Assembly (NCBI RefSeq): GCF_003050785.1
Contig: NZ_QAOH01000002.1
Span: 248,001-312,000 of the forward strand
From: Celeribacter persicus
Lineage (GTDB): Bacteria; Pseudomonadota; Alphaproteobacteria; Rhodobacterales; Rhodobacteraceae
DNA length: 64,000 nt
Direction of reading: 5' to 3'
Below the pieces are notes generated by a model, which made no database searches, was not told the origin of the DNA, and was given only the letters and a program-made list of their open reading frames with translations. The translations under genes were made by a program, and so were the position numbers. This document shows positions 24,691-33,946 of this stretch, piece after piece (the first letter of the stretch is position 1; each line of letters begins with the position of its first letter).

Positions 24691-25577
24691 GTTCTCTTCA
24701 TGCCCATACGCTTGACGTAATCAAGCTCAACATCGCCCTGCCGAACGGTCATCGCCTGTTGCGCAACGTGTCGCTCACGCTGGAACCCGGCGAGGTGCGC
24801 GCGCTCGTGGGCGAAAGCGGCGCGGGCAAATCGATGATCGGCAAATCCGTCCTCGGCATCCTGCCACCCAATGTGGCGATCACCGAAGGGGAAATCCTGC
24901 TCGAAGGGCAGCATCTCAACATGATGACCCCGCCCACACGTCGCAAGATCGTGGCGCAATCGGCAGCGCTGATCCCGCAAGACCCGCTGACCGCGCTCAA
25001 CCCGGTGCGCAAAATCGGGCCGCAGATCATCGACCCGCTGGTGCGCATTCAGGGCTGGAATGCCCGAGAGGCCGAGACCCGCGCACTCGATCTCCTCGAC
25101 CGGGTACATATCCGCGATCCGAAACGGGTGATGCAGAGCTATCCGCATGAGCTTTCAGGCGGGATGCGCCAGCGCGTGCTGATCGCCGCCGCCTTCGCCC
25201 CCTCACCGCGCCTCATCGTGGCGGATGAGCCGACGACGGCGCTCGATGTGACGGTGCAGAAACAAATCCTGCGGCTTATTCGCGAGCTGCAACAGGAGAC
25301 GGGAACCGCCGTATTGTTCGTCACGCACGACATGGGCGTGGTCGCCAAGATCAGCCAGAAAGTCACGGTACTCTTCGCCGGCAAGGTGATGGAGGATGCG
25401 CCAACGCGGGAGGTCTTCACCAATCCGCAACACCCCTACACCCGCGCCCTGATCGCCGCGACTCCGAGCTATGCCGATCTGGAGCGTCCGTTTTCGCCCG
25501 TGCCCGCGTCTCTCATTGCCGATCTGCACGCCCAGATCGCGCAGGACGATCTGCTCTACAGAGGAGGCCGGATATGA
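24687..25577 (+). CDS. ABC transporter ATP-binding protein (DppD type)
   Basis: 296 residues. Walker A GESGAGKS, signature LSGGMRQRV, Walker B LIVADEPTTALD and the switch His in VTHDMG are all intact, with the DppD/OppD C-terminal extension HPYTRALIAATPS. The start at 24687 is fixed by the ATGA overlap with the permease; the frame continues upstream only within that gene. First of two ATPases energising the importer. Confidence 0.92.
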   Translation: MSSLHAHTLDVIKLNIALPNGHRLLRNVSLTLEPGEVRALVGESGAGKSMIGKSVLGILPPNVAITEGEILLEGQHLNMMTPPTRRKIVAQSAALIPQDPLTALNPVRKIGPQIIDPLVRIQGWNAREAETRALDLLDRVHIRDPKRVMQSYPHELSGGMRQRVLIAAAFAPSPRLIVADEPTTALDVTVQKQILRLIRELQQETGTAVLFVTHDMGVVAKISQKVTVLFAGKVMEDAPTREVFTNPQHPYTRALIAATPSYADLERPFSPVPASLIADLHAQIAQDDLLYRGGRI

Positions 25578-26383
25578 GCGCCCTGTTTTCCGTTCGCGAT
25601 CTGCGCCTGTCCTTCCCGGATCGCGCACATAAACCACTCTTCGGCCCTGCTCCCCGTAACGAGGTCCTGAAAGGCTTCAGCCTCGACATTCCCGAGGGTC
25701 GGATCACCGGAATCGTCGGCGAGTCCGGCTCCGGCAAATCGACCTTCGGGCGCGTTTTGGTGCGGCTTCTTGAACCCGACAGCGGACAGGTTCTGTTCGA
25801 CGGGCAGGAGATCGGCCATCTGGACGAGGCGGCGCTGCGTCCCTTGCGTCGCGATCTTCAGATGATCTTTCAGGACCCTATGTCGTCGCTCAATCCCCGC
25901 CACAGGGTCTGGCGGATCATCTCTCAGCCGATGAAACGCTACGGGCGCGGCGGCACGAAGGCAGATGCGATTGCGGCGCTGGAAAAGGTCGGCCTGCCCC
26001 CGACCTTCGCCGAGCGCTATCCGCATGAGCTTTCGGGCGGACAGCGGCAAAGGGTCGGCATCGCACGGGCCATCGCACTTGAGCCGCGCTTCATTCTGGC
26101 CGACGAGATCGTTTCCGGCCTCGATGTCTCCTCTCAGGCGCAGGTGCTGTCTCTGCTCAAGACCCTCGCCCGCGACATGGGGCTGACGGTGGCCTTCATC
26201 TCTCACGACCTGTCGGTAATCCGTCACCTCTGCGATCATGTGATCGTCCTGAACCATGGCGAGATTGTTGACCATGGGCCGGTGGTGGAGGTGTTCGAGG
26301 CCCCCAAATCCGAGATCACGAAAACCCTTCTCTCGGCCATTCCACTGCCGGAACTGGATGACGACTGGTTCGACGAGGCCTGA
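25574..26383 (+). CDS. ABC transporter ATP-binding protein (DppF type)
   Basis: 269 residues. Walker A GESGSGKS, signature LSGGQRQRVGIARAIALEPRF, Walker B ILADEIVSGLD (Ile instead of the usual Pro after Glu) and ISHDLS are present. It overlaps the DppD-type gene by ATGA. The C-terminal OppF extension is short. Last gene of the importer, followed by a terminator. Confidence 0.92.
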   Translation: MSALFSVRDLRLSFPDRAHKPLFGPAPRNEVLKGFSLDIPEGRITGIVGESGSGKSTFGRVLVRLLEPDSGQVLFDGQEIGHLDEAALRPLRRDLQMIFQDPMSSLNPRHRVWRIISQPMKRYGRGGTKADAIAALEKVGLPPTFAERYPHELSGGQRQRVGIARAIALEPRFILADEIVSGLDVSSQAQVLSLLKTLARDMGLTVAFISHDLSVIRHLCDHVIVLNHGEIVDHGPVVEVFEAPKSEITKTLLSAIPLPELDDDWFDEA

Positions 26384-26402
26384 GACACCGCATCGGAAAC
26401 GC

Positions 26403-26433
26403 AAAACACCCGCCCCAATGAGGCGGGTGTTTT
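26403..26433. terminator. Bidirectional terminator between ABC operon and TRAP system 2
   Basis: Perfect 12-bp arms (26403-26414 and 26422-26433), AAAACACCCGCC paired with GGCGGGTGTTTT, and a 7-base loop. A-run on one side and T-run on the other let it end transcripts from both convergent genes. Confidence 0.88.
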
Positions 26434-26454
26434 CATGTCTGACCACAAATGTTC

Positions 26455-27765
26455 TCACATCATGTTCGGCACGAGCAAAACGATCAGCGGGAAAGCCAGG
26501 ATGAGGGCGACACGCAGCACATCCACGGCCAGAAACGCCACAAGCCCACGGAAAATCGTGCCGAGCTGCACATCCTTGACCACGGATTTCAGCACGAAAG
26601 CATTCAGCCCGACCGGCGGCGTGATATAGCTCACCTCGGTCACAATCACGACATAGATGCCGAACCAGATCAGATCGAAGCCCTGTGCGGCCACGATCGG
26701 ATAGAAGATCGGCACGGTCAGGGTGATCATCGACAACCCTTCAAGCACACAGCCGAGCACCAGATAGACCAGCGTGATCACGGCGATCACCATCAACGGA
26801 TGATTTCCCACCGAAGTCACCAGTGTCTGGATGTCCCGGCTCATGCCCGAGAGGTTCACGTAGTTCGCGAAGGTCAGCGCGCCGAAGAGGATGAAGAACA
26901 TCATCGCCGTGGTCTTCGCCGTCTCATAGAGCGTCGAGAGTGTCTGCGACAGGTTCAGACGGCCCTGCAAGACCACCAGAAGGAAAGCCCCGCCCGCCCC
27001 CATTCCCGCACTCTCGGTGGGCGTGAACACCCCAAAATAGATGCCGCCCATGACAAAGGCGAAAAGCCCCAGCGCGCCTGCCACACCCTTGAGCGCGATG
27101 ATGCGGTCGCGGAGCGGCAGTTTCTCTTCGACCGGCAGGTCGAAATGGCCGAAGTGGATCGAGATGCGCACCGCAAGCGCGTAGAGGATCACGCCCAGAA
27201 TGCCCGGCAGGATGCCCGCGAGGAACAGCTTGCCGATGTCCTGCTGGGTCATGATACCGTAGAACACGAGGATCACCGAGGGCGGGATCAGGATGCCCAA
27301 GGTGCCGCCTGCCGCAATGGAGGCGGTGGAGAGGCTGTCGGGATAGCCGAATTTGCGCATGTTCGGCAAAGCGATCTTTGCCATGGTCGAAGCCGTCGCC
27401 AGAGACGATCCACACACGGAGGAAAACCCGCCGCAAGCCACCACGGTCGCCACCGCCAGCCCGCCCTTGCGATGGCGAAGCCAGGCGTAAGCGGCGGAAT
27501 AGAGATCGCGCGCGATGCCCGATTGCACCACGAAGTTCCCCATCATCAGAAACAGCGGCAGGATCGACAGAGAATAGCTCCGGCTGTGTTCGAAATAGGT
27601 CTGGCCAAGGAGCGAAAACGACGGCGTCCAACCGATGATTGCCGCCGTGCCGACCGTCCCCAGAAGCGCCAGCGCGAAGGAGATCGGCACGCCCAGGAAC
27701 AACATGATGAACAGGACAAGAGTCCCGAATTCCCAATGAGCAAGCAAGGACATCTCAGTTTTCAC
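26455..27765 (-). CDS. TRAP transporter large permease (DctM family), system 2
   Basis: 436 residues, about twelve helices. Conserved parts are CGGFSSVCGSSLATASTMAKIALPNMRKFGY, the GGTLGILIPPSVILVFYG loop and VLGCVLEGLSMITLTVPIFYP. GAGGTG precedes the ATG, which overlaps the small permease gene by 11 bp. Third gene of the TRAP 2 operon located beside the iac cluster. Confidence 0.93.
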   Translation of the reverse strand: MKTEMSLLAHWEFGTLVLFIMLFLGVPISFALALLGTVGTAAIIGWTPSFSLLGQTYFEHSRSYSLSILPLFLMMGNFVVQSGIARDLYSAAYAWLRHRKGGLAVATVVACGGFSSVCGSSLATASTMAKIALPNMRKFGYPDSLSTASIAAGGTLGILIPPSVILVFYGIMTQQDIGKLFLAGILPGILGVILYALAVRISIHFGHFDLPVEEKLPLRDRIIALKGVAGALGLFAFVMGGIYFGVFTPTESAGMGAGGAFLLVVLQGRLNLSQTLSTLYETAKTTAMMFFILFGALTFANYVNLSGMSRDIQTLVTSVGNHPLMVIAVITLVYLVLGCVLEGLSMITLTVPIFYPIVAAQGFDLIWFGIYVVIVTEVSYITPPVGLNAFVLKSVVKDVQLGTIFRGLVAFLAVDVLRVALILAFPLIVLLVPNMM

Positions 27766-28276
27766 CTCTCATCGGGTAGAAGATTTCCGCGAACATGATG
27801 ATCGCGGAGACGATGCAGAGCACGGCCGAGACGTAACCGATCGGCGCAATCGGAAGCTCCAGCGTCGCCGTGGTGCCGCCATAGCCCGCGACCTGCGTCG
27901 CGGTCACCCAGAGCCGCCAGGCGATCATGACCTGCACGCCCGAGGAGAGCAAAAGCACCACAGGGCGGCGGATTTTGTCGACCGCCAGAGGCAGACGGTC
28001 GGTGATGAGATCGACGGTGACATGTTCGCGGTCCAGCGTCGCCGCCGGAAGCCCGAGAAAGATCAGCGCCGCGAGCATCAACTCGGTCAGCTCGGTCGCC
28101 CCTTTCACCGGATTGTTGAACAGATAACGCCCAAGCACATCCACGACCGTCAGCCCCATCATCGCGATCAGCAGCACCGAACAGGCGATGGCGATCGCAC
28201 CGTGAATGGGTCGGGCTGCCTTGGGAGGCAGCCCTTGCTCATGCGGTCCGGCAATATTTTCGGACAGGTTGATCAT
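27755..28276 (-). CDS. TRAP transporter small permease (DctQ family), system 2
   Basis: 173 residues, four hydrophobic segments, with KGATELTELMLAALIFLGLPAATLDREHVTVDL matching the DctQ core. GAGG lies just before the ATG, which overlaps the stop of the binding-protein gene by ATGA. A partner of the large permease downstream. Confidence 0.9.
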   Translation of the reverse strand: MINLSENIAGPHEQGLPPKAARPIHGAIAIACSVLLIAMMGLTVVDVLGRYLFNNPVKGATELTELMLAALIFLGLPAATLDREHVTVDLITDRLPLAVDKIRRPVVLLLSSGVQVMIAWRLWVTATQVAGYGGTTATLELPIAPIGYVSAVLCIVSAIIMFAEIFYPMRGEN

Positions 28277-29295
28277 TCTTCGGCCTCGATTTTGGCAATC
28301 TCTTCAAAGAGCATGTCATAGGCCGCCTGTCCGTCAATCCCTGTTTCGCTCACCTGCGCCACACGGGCTTCGACAATCGGTTGCAGCCGGGTCTTCAGCT
28401 CGGCCACTTCCTCCTCCGTCGCCGCCTTGAGCGTGATCTTGCCCTCCATGGAGGCCCGTCCCTCGGCATCGACCTTGTCCCACATCTCGCCCGCGCGCCG
28501 CGCGAAGGCTTCACCCAGAAGCGGTTCGATCAAAGCCTGATCCTCGGGCGAGATCGAATTCCATTTCGCCTCATTCATCACCACAAACATCGCGGTATTA
28601 TAGAGTCCGCCCGGCACGGTATAGCCGTAGTCGAGAATGTCATTGAGGTTGAAGAAATTGACGGATTCGAACGGAAAGAAGATGCCGTCGGCCACGCCTT
28701 GCGAGAGTAGCTCATAGGCTTTCGAAGACGGTCCCTCGACCGGCACCGCGCCCAGATCGGTGGCAATGGAATGCGCCAGCGCCGAACCGATGCGGATTTT
28801 CTGACCCGCGATATCTTCGGGCGTCTCGATCGGTTTCGTGGAGAAGATCTCCCCCGGCCCATGGGTGAAAAGCGTCAGAACCTTCACCCCCTCATATTCG
28901 CCCGCATCCTTGAGCATCGCTTCATGTACGCGCCAGAAGGCGACCGAGGTGGCCACCGAACTGTCGGACATAAAGGGCATTTCCGCGATCATCGGCGTCT
29001 TGAACCGGCCCGGCGTGTAGCCATGCACGGAATAGGCAATGTCGGCCACACCGTTTTTGGCCAGATCGAAGGCGGCGGGCGGCGGCCCGAGCGGCGCGGG
29101 CAGCATGTTGATCCTGACCCGGCCTTCGGTGACGCGCTCGATGTCCGCCATCCACGGCACGAACAGTTCAGAAACCTGCGGGTGGGTCGGCGGCAGCCAG
29201 CTGTTCATGGTCAGAACCGTGTCGGCCTGAGCCACCCCGGCGTAAAGTGCGATGGACGCCGCCATTGTGGCGATCTTTTTGAGTTTCACGTTCAT
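28273..29295 (-). CDS. TRAP transporter periplasmic substrate-binding protein (DctP family), system 2
   Basis: 340 residues from the ATG at 29295 (AGGGA 8 bases upstream); a GTG two codons earlier is an alternative. The signal peptide ends at about residue 24 (GVAQA). The mature protein begins TVLTMNSWLPPTHPQV, typical of the DctP subgroup found with aromatic catabolism. GQKIRIGSALAHSIATDLGAVPV carries the carboxylate-binding Arg region. It is divergent from iacR, 126 bp apart, so its transport substrate is likely an indole acid or related aromatic acid. Confidence 0.9.
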   Translation of the reverse strand: MNVKLKKIATMAASIALYAGVAQADTVLTMNSWLPPTHPQVSELFVPWMADIERVTEGRVRINMLPAPLGPPPAAFDLAKNGVADIAYSVHGYTPGRFKTPMIAEMPFMSDSSVATSVAFWRVHEAMLKDAGEYEGVKVLTLFTHGPGEIFSTKPIETPEDIAGQKIRIGSALAHSIATDLGAVPVEGPSSKAYELLSQGVADGIFFPFESVNFFNLNDILDYGYTVPGGLYNTAMFVVMNEAKWNSISPEDQALIEPLLGEAFARRAGEMWDKVDAEGRASMEGKITLKAATEEEVAELKTRLQPIVEARVAQVSETGIDGQAAYDMLFEEIAKIEAEE

Positions 29296-29421
29296 TTTCA
29301 CATTCCCTATTGGTGAGTGATGGTGTTAAGACGCCCGTTACCGGACATTTTTCTTTTAAATGGATGTGGCGGACACGAAGTGACGCCGCAGACCGTCAGA
29401 CCGATTGATCGAGGGCCACGC

Positions 29422-29898
29422 ATGACGACCACCCCGACCGAGCAGACACAGGACAAGCAGACGCCGGAACATTTCCGCGACAGCTGGCCGTATTTCTGGA
29501 TCAACCGCGCCAATGCCTATTACACGCGGGCACTGGAGAAGCGGCTTAAACCGCTGGGCGTGGATGCGCCGCGCTGGCGGGTGCTGATGTCGCTTTACCA
29601 GCAGAACTTCATGTCGGTCTCCGAGATCGCGGAATTCTCCACGCTCAAGCTCAACACCACGACTAAAATCGTGCAGCGCATGATCGGCGACGGGCTTGTC
29701 GAGACCCGGGTACGCCCGACCGACGGGCGGGTGACCGAGGTCTGTCTCACCGCGAAAGGCGACGCGCTGCGCGCCCGTGCGCTGGTCGAGGTCGACCGCA
29801 TCCGCGACGAGAGTTTTTACAACACCTCTCCCGCCGAGCTTGAAACACTCAACGAAATCCTCGCCAAGATCTCGAAAGATCTTGCCCGGATGATCTGA
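29422..29898 (+). CDS. iacR: MarR-family regulator, likely IacR of the auxin catabolic cluster
   Basis: 158 residues. The winged helix is SVSEIAEFSTLKLNTTTKIVQRMIGDGLVETRV with the wing RPTDGRVTEVCLTAKG. GAGGG precedes the ATG at 29422; earlier in-frame starts lack a ribosome site. It ends 23 bp from the end of the iacG-like gene and is divergent from TRAP system 2. In described iac clusters a MarR repressor, IacR, is relieved by indole-3-acetate or an intermediate. Position and family support that role here. Confidence 0.8.
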   Translation: MTTTPTEQTQDKQTPEHFRDSWPYFWINRANAYYTRALEKRLKPLGVDAPRWRVLMSLYQQNFMSVSEIAEFSTLKLNTTTKIVQRMIGDGLVETRVRPTDGRVTEVCLTAKGDALRARALVEVDRIRDESFYNTSPAELETLNEILAKISKDLARMI

Positions 29899-29921
29899 AA
29901 AACGCCACGCCGCGATGCGCA

Positions 29922-30425
29922 TCAGTGCCGCTCCGTCACCAGATGGTGATAATCGCGGCTGAACCAGACAAGCCCATGCCGGGTCTCGCTGGCCAGCCGC
30001 ACCGCCTCGACCTGACAGAAGAACACGGAATGCGTGCCCTCCTCCTGGCGTCCCGTGATGCGGCAATCGAAAGCGACATTGGCATCCGCGAGGAGCGGCG
30101 CCCCGGTCGCCTCCGTAACCCACTCGCCAAAGGAGAAACGGTCCACCCCTTCGACATAGCGGGCAAAATGGCCAGACAACGCCTGATGCTCGGCGGCCAG
30201 CACATTGACCGCCAACACGCCGTTCCCGATAAACTTGTCATGGGCATAGGCGCTCTTGTTAATGCAGACCAGAAGCGTCGGTGGATGATCCGTCACCGAA
30301 CAGACAGCAGAGGCCACAAGGCCATGTTTGCCCGCTGGCCCGTCCGTGGTGATCAAATTCACCGCCGCCCCGAGCCGGCTCATGCCTTCGCGGAAATCAA
30401 GCTGGGTTTGCGTCAGTTCCGTCAT
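29922..30425 (-). CDS. iacG: Flavin reductase, IacG-like
   Basis: 167 residues, split-barrel flavin reductase with GLVASAVCSVTDHPPTLLVCINKSAYAHD. It begins 3 bp after the iacF-like stop and is the last gene of the eight-gene minus-strand iac run. It should supply reduced flavin to the IacA-like monooxygenase. It is paralogous to 7634-8131 but belongs to the longer HpaC/IacG type. Confidence 0.85.
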   Translation of the reverse strand: MTELTQTQLDFREGMSRLGAAVNLITTDGPAGKHGLVASAVCSVTDHPPTLLVCINKSAYAHDKFIGNGVLAVNVLAAEHQALSGHFARYVEGVDRFSFGEWVTEATGAPLLADANVAFDCRITGRQEEGTHSVFFCQVEAVRLASETRHGLVWFSRDYHHLVTERH

Positions 30426-30428
30426 GGC

Positions 30429-31391
30429 TCAGATATCCAGCACCAGTTTCGGCCCCTTGGCCCGTGAGCAACAGGCGCAGATCACGTCACCGTCTTCGCG
30501 CTCTTCCTCGGTGAGGAACTGATCGCGGTGGTCGATCTCGCCCGAAAGCACATCGGTCAGGCAGGTGCCGCAAACACCCTCTTCGCATTTCACCTCGATC
30601 TTAATCCCTTCGCGCGCCAGCGCCTTGGCAATCGTATCATCCGGCCCCACGGTGATGGTCACGCCCGATTGCGCGCATTCGACCTCGAAGCTGTCGCCCG
30701 AAAGCTCGACATCGGCAGAAAAATATTCGCGGTGGACATTGGCGGTGGCGTGCCCCGCAGCCTCTGCCGTGTCGATCACCCAGTCCATGAAACCCTGCGG
30801 GCCGCAGACGTAGAGATGGGTGGACGCATTCGGCGCAGGAAGATCGCGTTTCAGATCAAGCCGTTGTTCCGCATCCTTGTCGTCGAAATGAAACACCACC
30901 TTGTCAGTAAACCCGCAACCTTGCAGCTCGTCCATGAAGGCGGTGACGCCCTCGGAGCGGGTGCAGTAATGCAGGGTGAAATCCTTGCCGAGCGCATGGA
31001 GACGCTTTGCCATCGCGATCATCGGCGTGATGCCGATGCCGCCACCGAAGAGCACCGTGGTTTCCGCCGTCTCATCCAGCGGAAAATGATTGCGCGGGCC
31101 TTCGACGGTGAACACGGCACCCTCAAGCGCCGTTTCATGCACCTTCACCGAACCGCCCCGGCTTTGCGGGTCTTTCAGAACGCCGATCTCGTAGAACCCG
31201 GTCTCTGCCGGATCGGAGCAGAGCGAATACTGCCGCCACATATCGAGATCGGGCAGGTAGAGATCGAGATGCGCGCCTGCCTCGAACGGGACAATTGGGC
31301 CCCCCGCCTCCGGTGCAAACCGGATGCGGGCAATGTCGCCACGGTCGTCCATGCGGGCGATGACTTTGAGTTTCTGTGCGTTATCGGCCAT
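30429..31391 (-). CDS. iacF: Oxygenase reductase (FNR-type plus 2Fe-2S ferredoxin), IacF-like
   Basis: 320 residues of the phthalate-dioxygenase-reductase/VanB type. The N-terminal flavin domain has RQYSLCSDPAE, then the NAD(P) domain LFGGGIGITPMIAMAKRL, then a C-terminal plant-type 2Fe-2S domain with Cys in CEEGVCGTC and a distant final Cys in VICACCS. It passes electrons from NAD(P)H to the Rieske oxygenase encoded by the next genes upstream. GAGG precedes the ATG; 2-bp gap from the SDR stop. Confidence 0.88.
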   Translation of the reverse strand: MADNAQKLKVIARMDDRGDIARIRFAPEAGGPIVPFEAGAHLDLYLPDLDMWRQYSLCSDPAETGFYEIGVLKDPQSRGGSVKVHETALEGAVFTVEGPRNHFPLDETAETTVLFGGGIGITPMIAMAKRLHALGKDFTLHYCTRSEGVTAFMDELQGCGFTDKVVFHFDDKDAEQRLDLKRDLPAPNASTHLYVCGPQGFMDWVIDTAEAAGHATANVHREYFSADVELSGDSFEVECAQSGVTITVGPDDTIAKALAREGIKIEVKCEEGVCGTCLTDVLSGEIDHRDQFLTEEEREDGDVICACCSRAKGPKLVLDI

Positions 31392-31393
31392 CG

Positions 31394-32155
31394 TTACCTC
31401 ACATAAAGCCCGCCGTTGACGTCCCAGCAGGCACCGTTGACGAAGGCCGCCTCGGGGCTCGCGAGCATCACCACCATCTGCGCCACGAACTCGGGATCGC
31501 CGAGTTTCTGCACCGGAATATTGGCAATCGCCTTGTCGATATTCTCGCCCAGAACGCCGCGCACCATCGGTGTGTCCATCGGACCCGGCGCGATGGCATT
31601 GCAGGTGATGCCGAAGGGGGCGAGATCGCGGGCGAAGACCTTGGTCAGCGTCAGGATCGCACCTTTCGAAGCCGCGTAATGCGCACCCGTCGCCGTGCCG
31701 CCGTTCTGCCCCGCAAGCGAAGCCATGTTGACGATCCGGCCATAACCGCGCGCTTTAAAATGCCGGGCAAAGATCTGGCTGCCCGCAAAGGTGCCACCGG
31801 CGTTCGTCGCCATGATGTCGTTGAACGTGGCCGGGTCGATCTCCATCAGCGGCTGCGCCATGGTGCGGGCGGCGTTGTTCACCAGCACTTCGACGGAGCC
31901 ATAGCGCTCGATGCATTTGTCGAGCACCTCCTGGAAGTCTTCCGGTTTGGAGACGTCCAGCGTGGCGGTGATCGCGGTTTCGCCCGCAAGATCGAGTTCG
32001 GAGGCCAGAGCCGTGGCCTCCTCCCCCGGGTCGATGTCGGCGATCACCACGCGGTAGCCCGCTTTATGCAGGGCCCGCACGACGGACGCACCGAAGCCTC
32101 GGGCACCGCCGGTGATGACGGCGGTTTGGATTTTTTCAGGAAGAGGTGCCGCCAT
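31394..32155 (-). CDS. iacE: Short-chain dehydrogenase/reductase, IacE-like
   Basis: 253 residues. SDR motifs: TGGARGFG, NNAA, catalytic Ser in MASLAGQNGG and YAASK. The ATG overlaps the stop of the dioxygenase small subunit by one base (TGATG). In the iac pathway IacE assists conversion of the first hydroxylated indole-acetate product towards dioxindole-3-acetate. Confidence 0.85.
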   Translation of the reverse strand: MAAPLPEKIQTAVITGGARGFGASVVRALHKAGYRVVIADIDPGEEATALASELDLAGETAITATLDVSKPEDFQEVLDKCIERYGSVEVLVNNAARTMAQPLMEIDPATFNDIMATNAGGTFAGSQIFARHFKARGYGRIVNMASLAGQNGGTATGAHYAASKGAILTLTKVFARDLAPFGITCNAIAPGPMDTPMVRGVLGENIDKAIANIPVQKLGDPEFVAQMVVMLASPEAAFVNGACWDVNGGLYVR

Positions 32156-32649
32156 CAGAACAAATAGCTGAACGAATTCAGCATCCCATCGGAGTTGAGG
32201 AGACGGACGATTTTCTCATGGAGTTTGAAACCGTCCCCGGTCACTTTCAGCGTGTACCAGGCATCGCCCGCCCAAATGCGTTGGCGGCCGAATTTGTCCT
32301 CGACCACATGCTCGGCGCATGTGACCTTGATCACATCGCCCTCGGCCGCCTCGATGCGAAACCGCGACAGCGTGCGAACGGTCTGCGCGGGCGGCGCGGA
32401 CGAGATCGAGAAACCGCGCTGGAACCGACCGATCCGGTCGCGACGCATCTTGTCGTTGTCGTAGCAGAGGTTGAGCTGATTCTTGTAATCCTCGCCCTCG
32501 CCCATCGGCATGATATAGAGCCCGTCCTCGGTCCAGAGCTCCAGCCAGTCGTCGTATTCCTTGGCATCGAGCATCGCGCCCTCGGCCCAGATGAAGGCGG
32601 TGACATCGGCCAACAGGGATTTGCTGTCGATCTTGCTCATCTCGGTCAT
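32155..32649 (-). CDS. iacD: Aromatic-ring-hydroxylating dioxygenase small (beta) subunit, IacD-like
   Basis: 164 residues from the ATG at 32649, chosen because it overlaps the large-subunit stop by ATGA; an in-frame ATG 7 codons earlier is possible. The NTF2-like fold of ring-hydroxylating beta subunits is seen in AFIWAEGAMLDAKEYDDWLELWTEDGLYIMPMG and SSAPPAQTVRTLSRFRIEA. It forms an alpha-beta oxygenase with the next gene upstream. Confidence 0.87.
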   Translation of the reverse strand: MTEMSKIDSKSLLADVTAFIWAEGAMLDAKEYDDWLELWTEDGLYIMPMGEGEDYKNQLNLCYDNDKMRRDRIGRFQRGFSISSAPPAQTVRTLSRFRIEAAEGDVIKVTCAEHVVEDKFGRQRIWAGDAWYTLKVTGDGFKLHEKIVRLLNSDGMLNSFSYLF

Positions 32650-33923
32650 TGCTCCATCATCCTTTTCCACATTTTGTAAGCGGCGCGCATACCGGTCTCC
32701 GCTGAAATGTGACCGCGCGGGCCATACTCGCCCGGCTCCTCATCGACCATGCCACGGTTGACGAGGATCGGCAGGTCCTCGGCCCCCTTGGTGCCGCGCT
32801 GCACCCGTTCCCAGACTTCTGCGTCATCGGGAGAGCCGAAGCCCATCGGCCCCTGAAAGTGCTCGTGCAGACGCATCCGCGCCTGATTGGCCGCCGCCGG
32901 GCCACCGTCCATACCGATGGCGATGTGACGAATGTCGGTTTGTTCGACATTGATCGGGGTCAGCACACGGAAGAAGGCCAGAGAGAAGGACACGTTCGGG
33001 AAGAGGTTGAGGTTGAACCCCGCCCCGCCCACAGCGCGCACGATCTTCTTGACCTGATCCTCCGGGTAGCCCTCGGCGCGGATTTCCTCGGCCAGTTCCT
33101 CGAACCGCTCGGGGATCGGCGCGTCGAGACCCTCGTCGAGGTCCTCAAGCTCGGGGATCATCATCATGATTGAATGCCCGTTGCCGAGATCTTCGACCCA
33201 GCCACGCCCCTTGTCGAGGAAATCGAACATCTCCTCCGTCGCACCGTCGAGCGTTTGCATGAAGCTCTTGTGCACGATCGGGAAGTGATAGGCATCGGTG
33301 GTGTTCTCAAGCTGCACTTTCCAGTTCATCGGAACGGAAAACTGATGCTCGCCCAGCACTTTCACCGGGAAACCACCGCCCTGTTTCATGAACAGGTCGA
33401 TGTACTTGCGCACGCCCTCGCCGAGGAAATCCTCAAGAGGCTCGATGTCTTCTCTGAACGTCGCGAAGACCATGCCGTTATAGGCCTCGGTCCGCAGTTT
33501 TTCCAAACCGTGCTGGGCCTTGTCGAAGTCGTCGCCGTATTGCTCCGGGTAAGGCAACGCGCGGAGCGATCCGTCGAGTCCGTAACCCCAACCGTGATAC
33601 GGGCATTGGAAGGACGACGTCTTGCCCTTTTTCACCTCGCAGACGGTCGCGGCGCGGTGGCGGCAACGGTTGACCATGCAGTGGATCTTGCCCTTGCGGT
33701 CACGCACCACGATCACCGGCTCAAGACCGACCTGGCTGAGTTTGAAAGACCCCTTGTCGGGAAATTCGCTTTCATGCGCGACCCAGACCCAGGTGTTCTT
33801 GAAGATCTTCTCCATCTCCAAAGCGAAGAGGTCAGGATCCTCGTACATTTCGGTGGCGACCCTGGCGTTGTTCTCGTCGTAGAGCGCGTCGAGATCGCTG
33901 AACTTCGGCATATCGAGAGACAT
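32646..33923 (-). CDS. iacC: Rieske ring-hydroxylating dioxygenase large (alpha) subunit, IacC-like
   Basis: 425 residues; AAGGAGG precedes the ATG. The Rieske 2Fe-2S site is C87-x-H89 ... C107-x2-H110 (NRCRHRAATVC and QCPYHGWGYG). The mononuclear iron site is marked by D210, H213 and H218 in TDAYHFPIVH. In iac pathways IacCD with IacF convert dioxindole-3-acetate-type intermediates towards catechol. Both key sites are intact, so the enzyme should be active. Confidence 0.9.
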   Translation of the reverse strand: MSLDMPKFSDLDALYDENNARVATEMYEDPDLFALEMEKIFKNTWVWVAHESEFPDKGSFKLSQVGLEPVIVVRDRKGKIHCMVNRCRHRAATVCEVKKGKTSSFQCPYHGWGYGLDGSLRALPYPEQYGDDFDKAQHGLEKLRTEAYNGMVFATFREDIEPLEDFLGEGVRKYIDLFMKQGGGFPVKVLGEHQFSVPMNWKVQLENTTDAYHFPIVHKSFMQTLDGATEEMFDFLDKGRGWVEDLGNGHSIMMMIPELEDLDEGLDAPIPERFEELAEEIRAEGYPEDQVKKIVRAVGGAGFNLNLFPNVSFSLAFFRVLTPINVEQTDIRHIAIGMDGGPAAANQARMRLHEHFQGPMGFGSPDDAEVWERVQRGTKGAEDLPILVNRGMVDEEPGEYGPRGHISAETGMRAAYKMWKRMMEQ

Positions 33924-33946
33924 GTCGTCCTCCTTACATTGCGGAC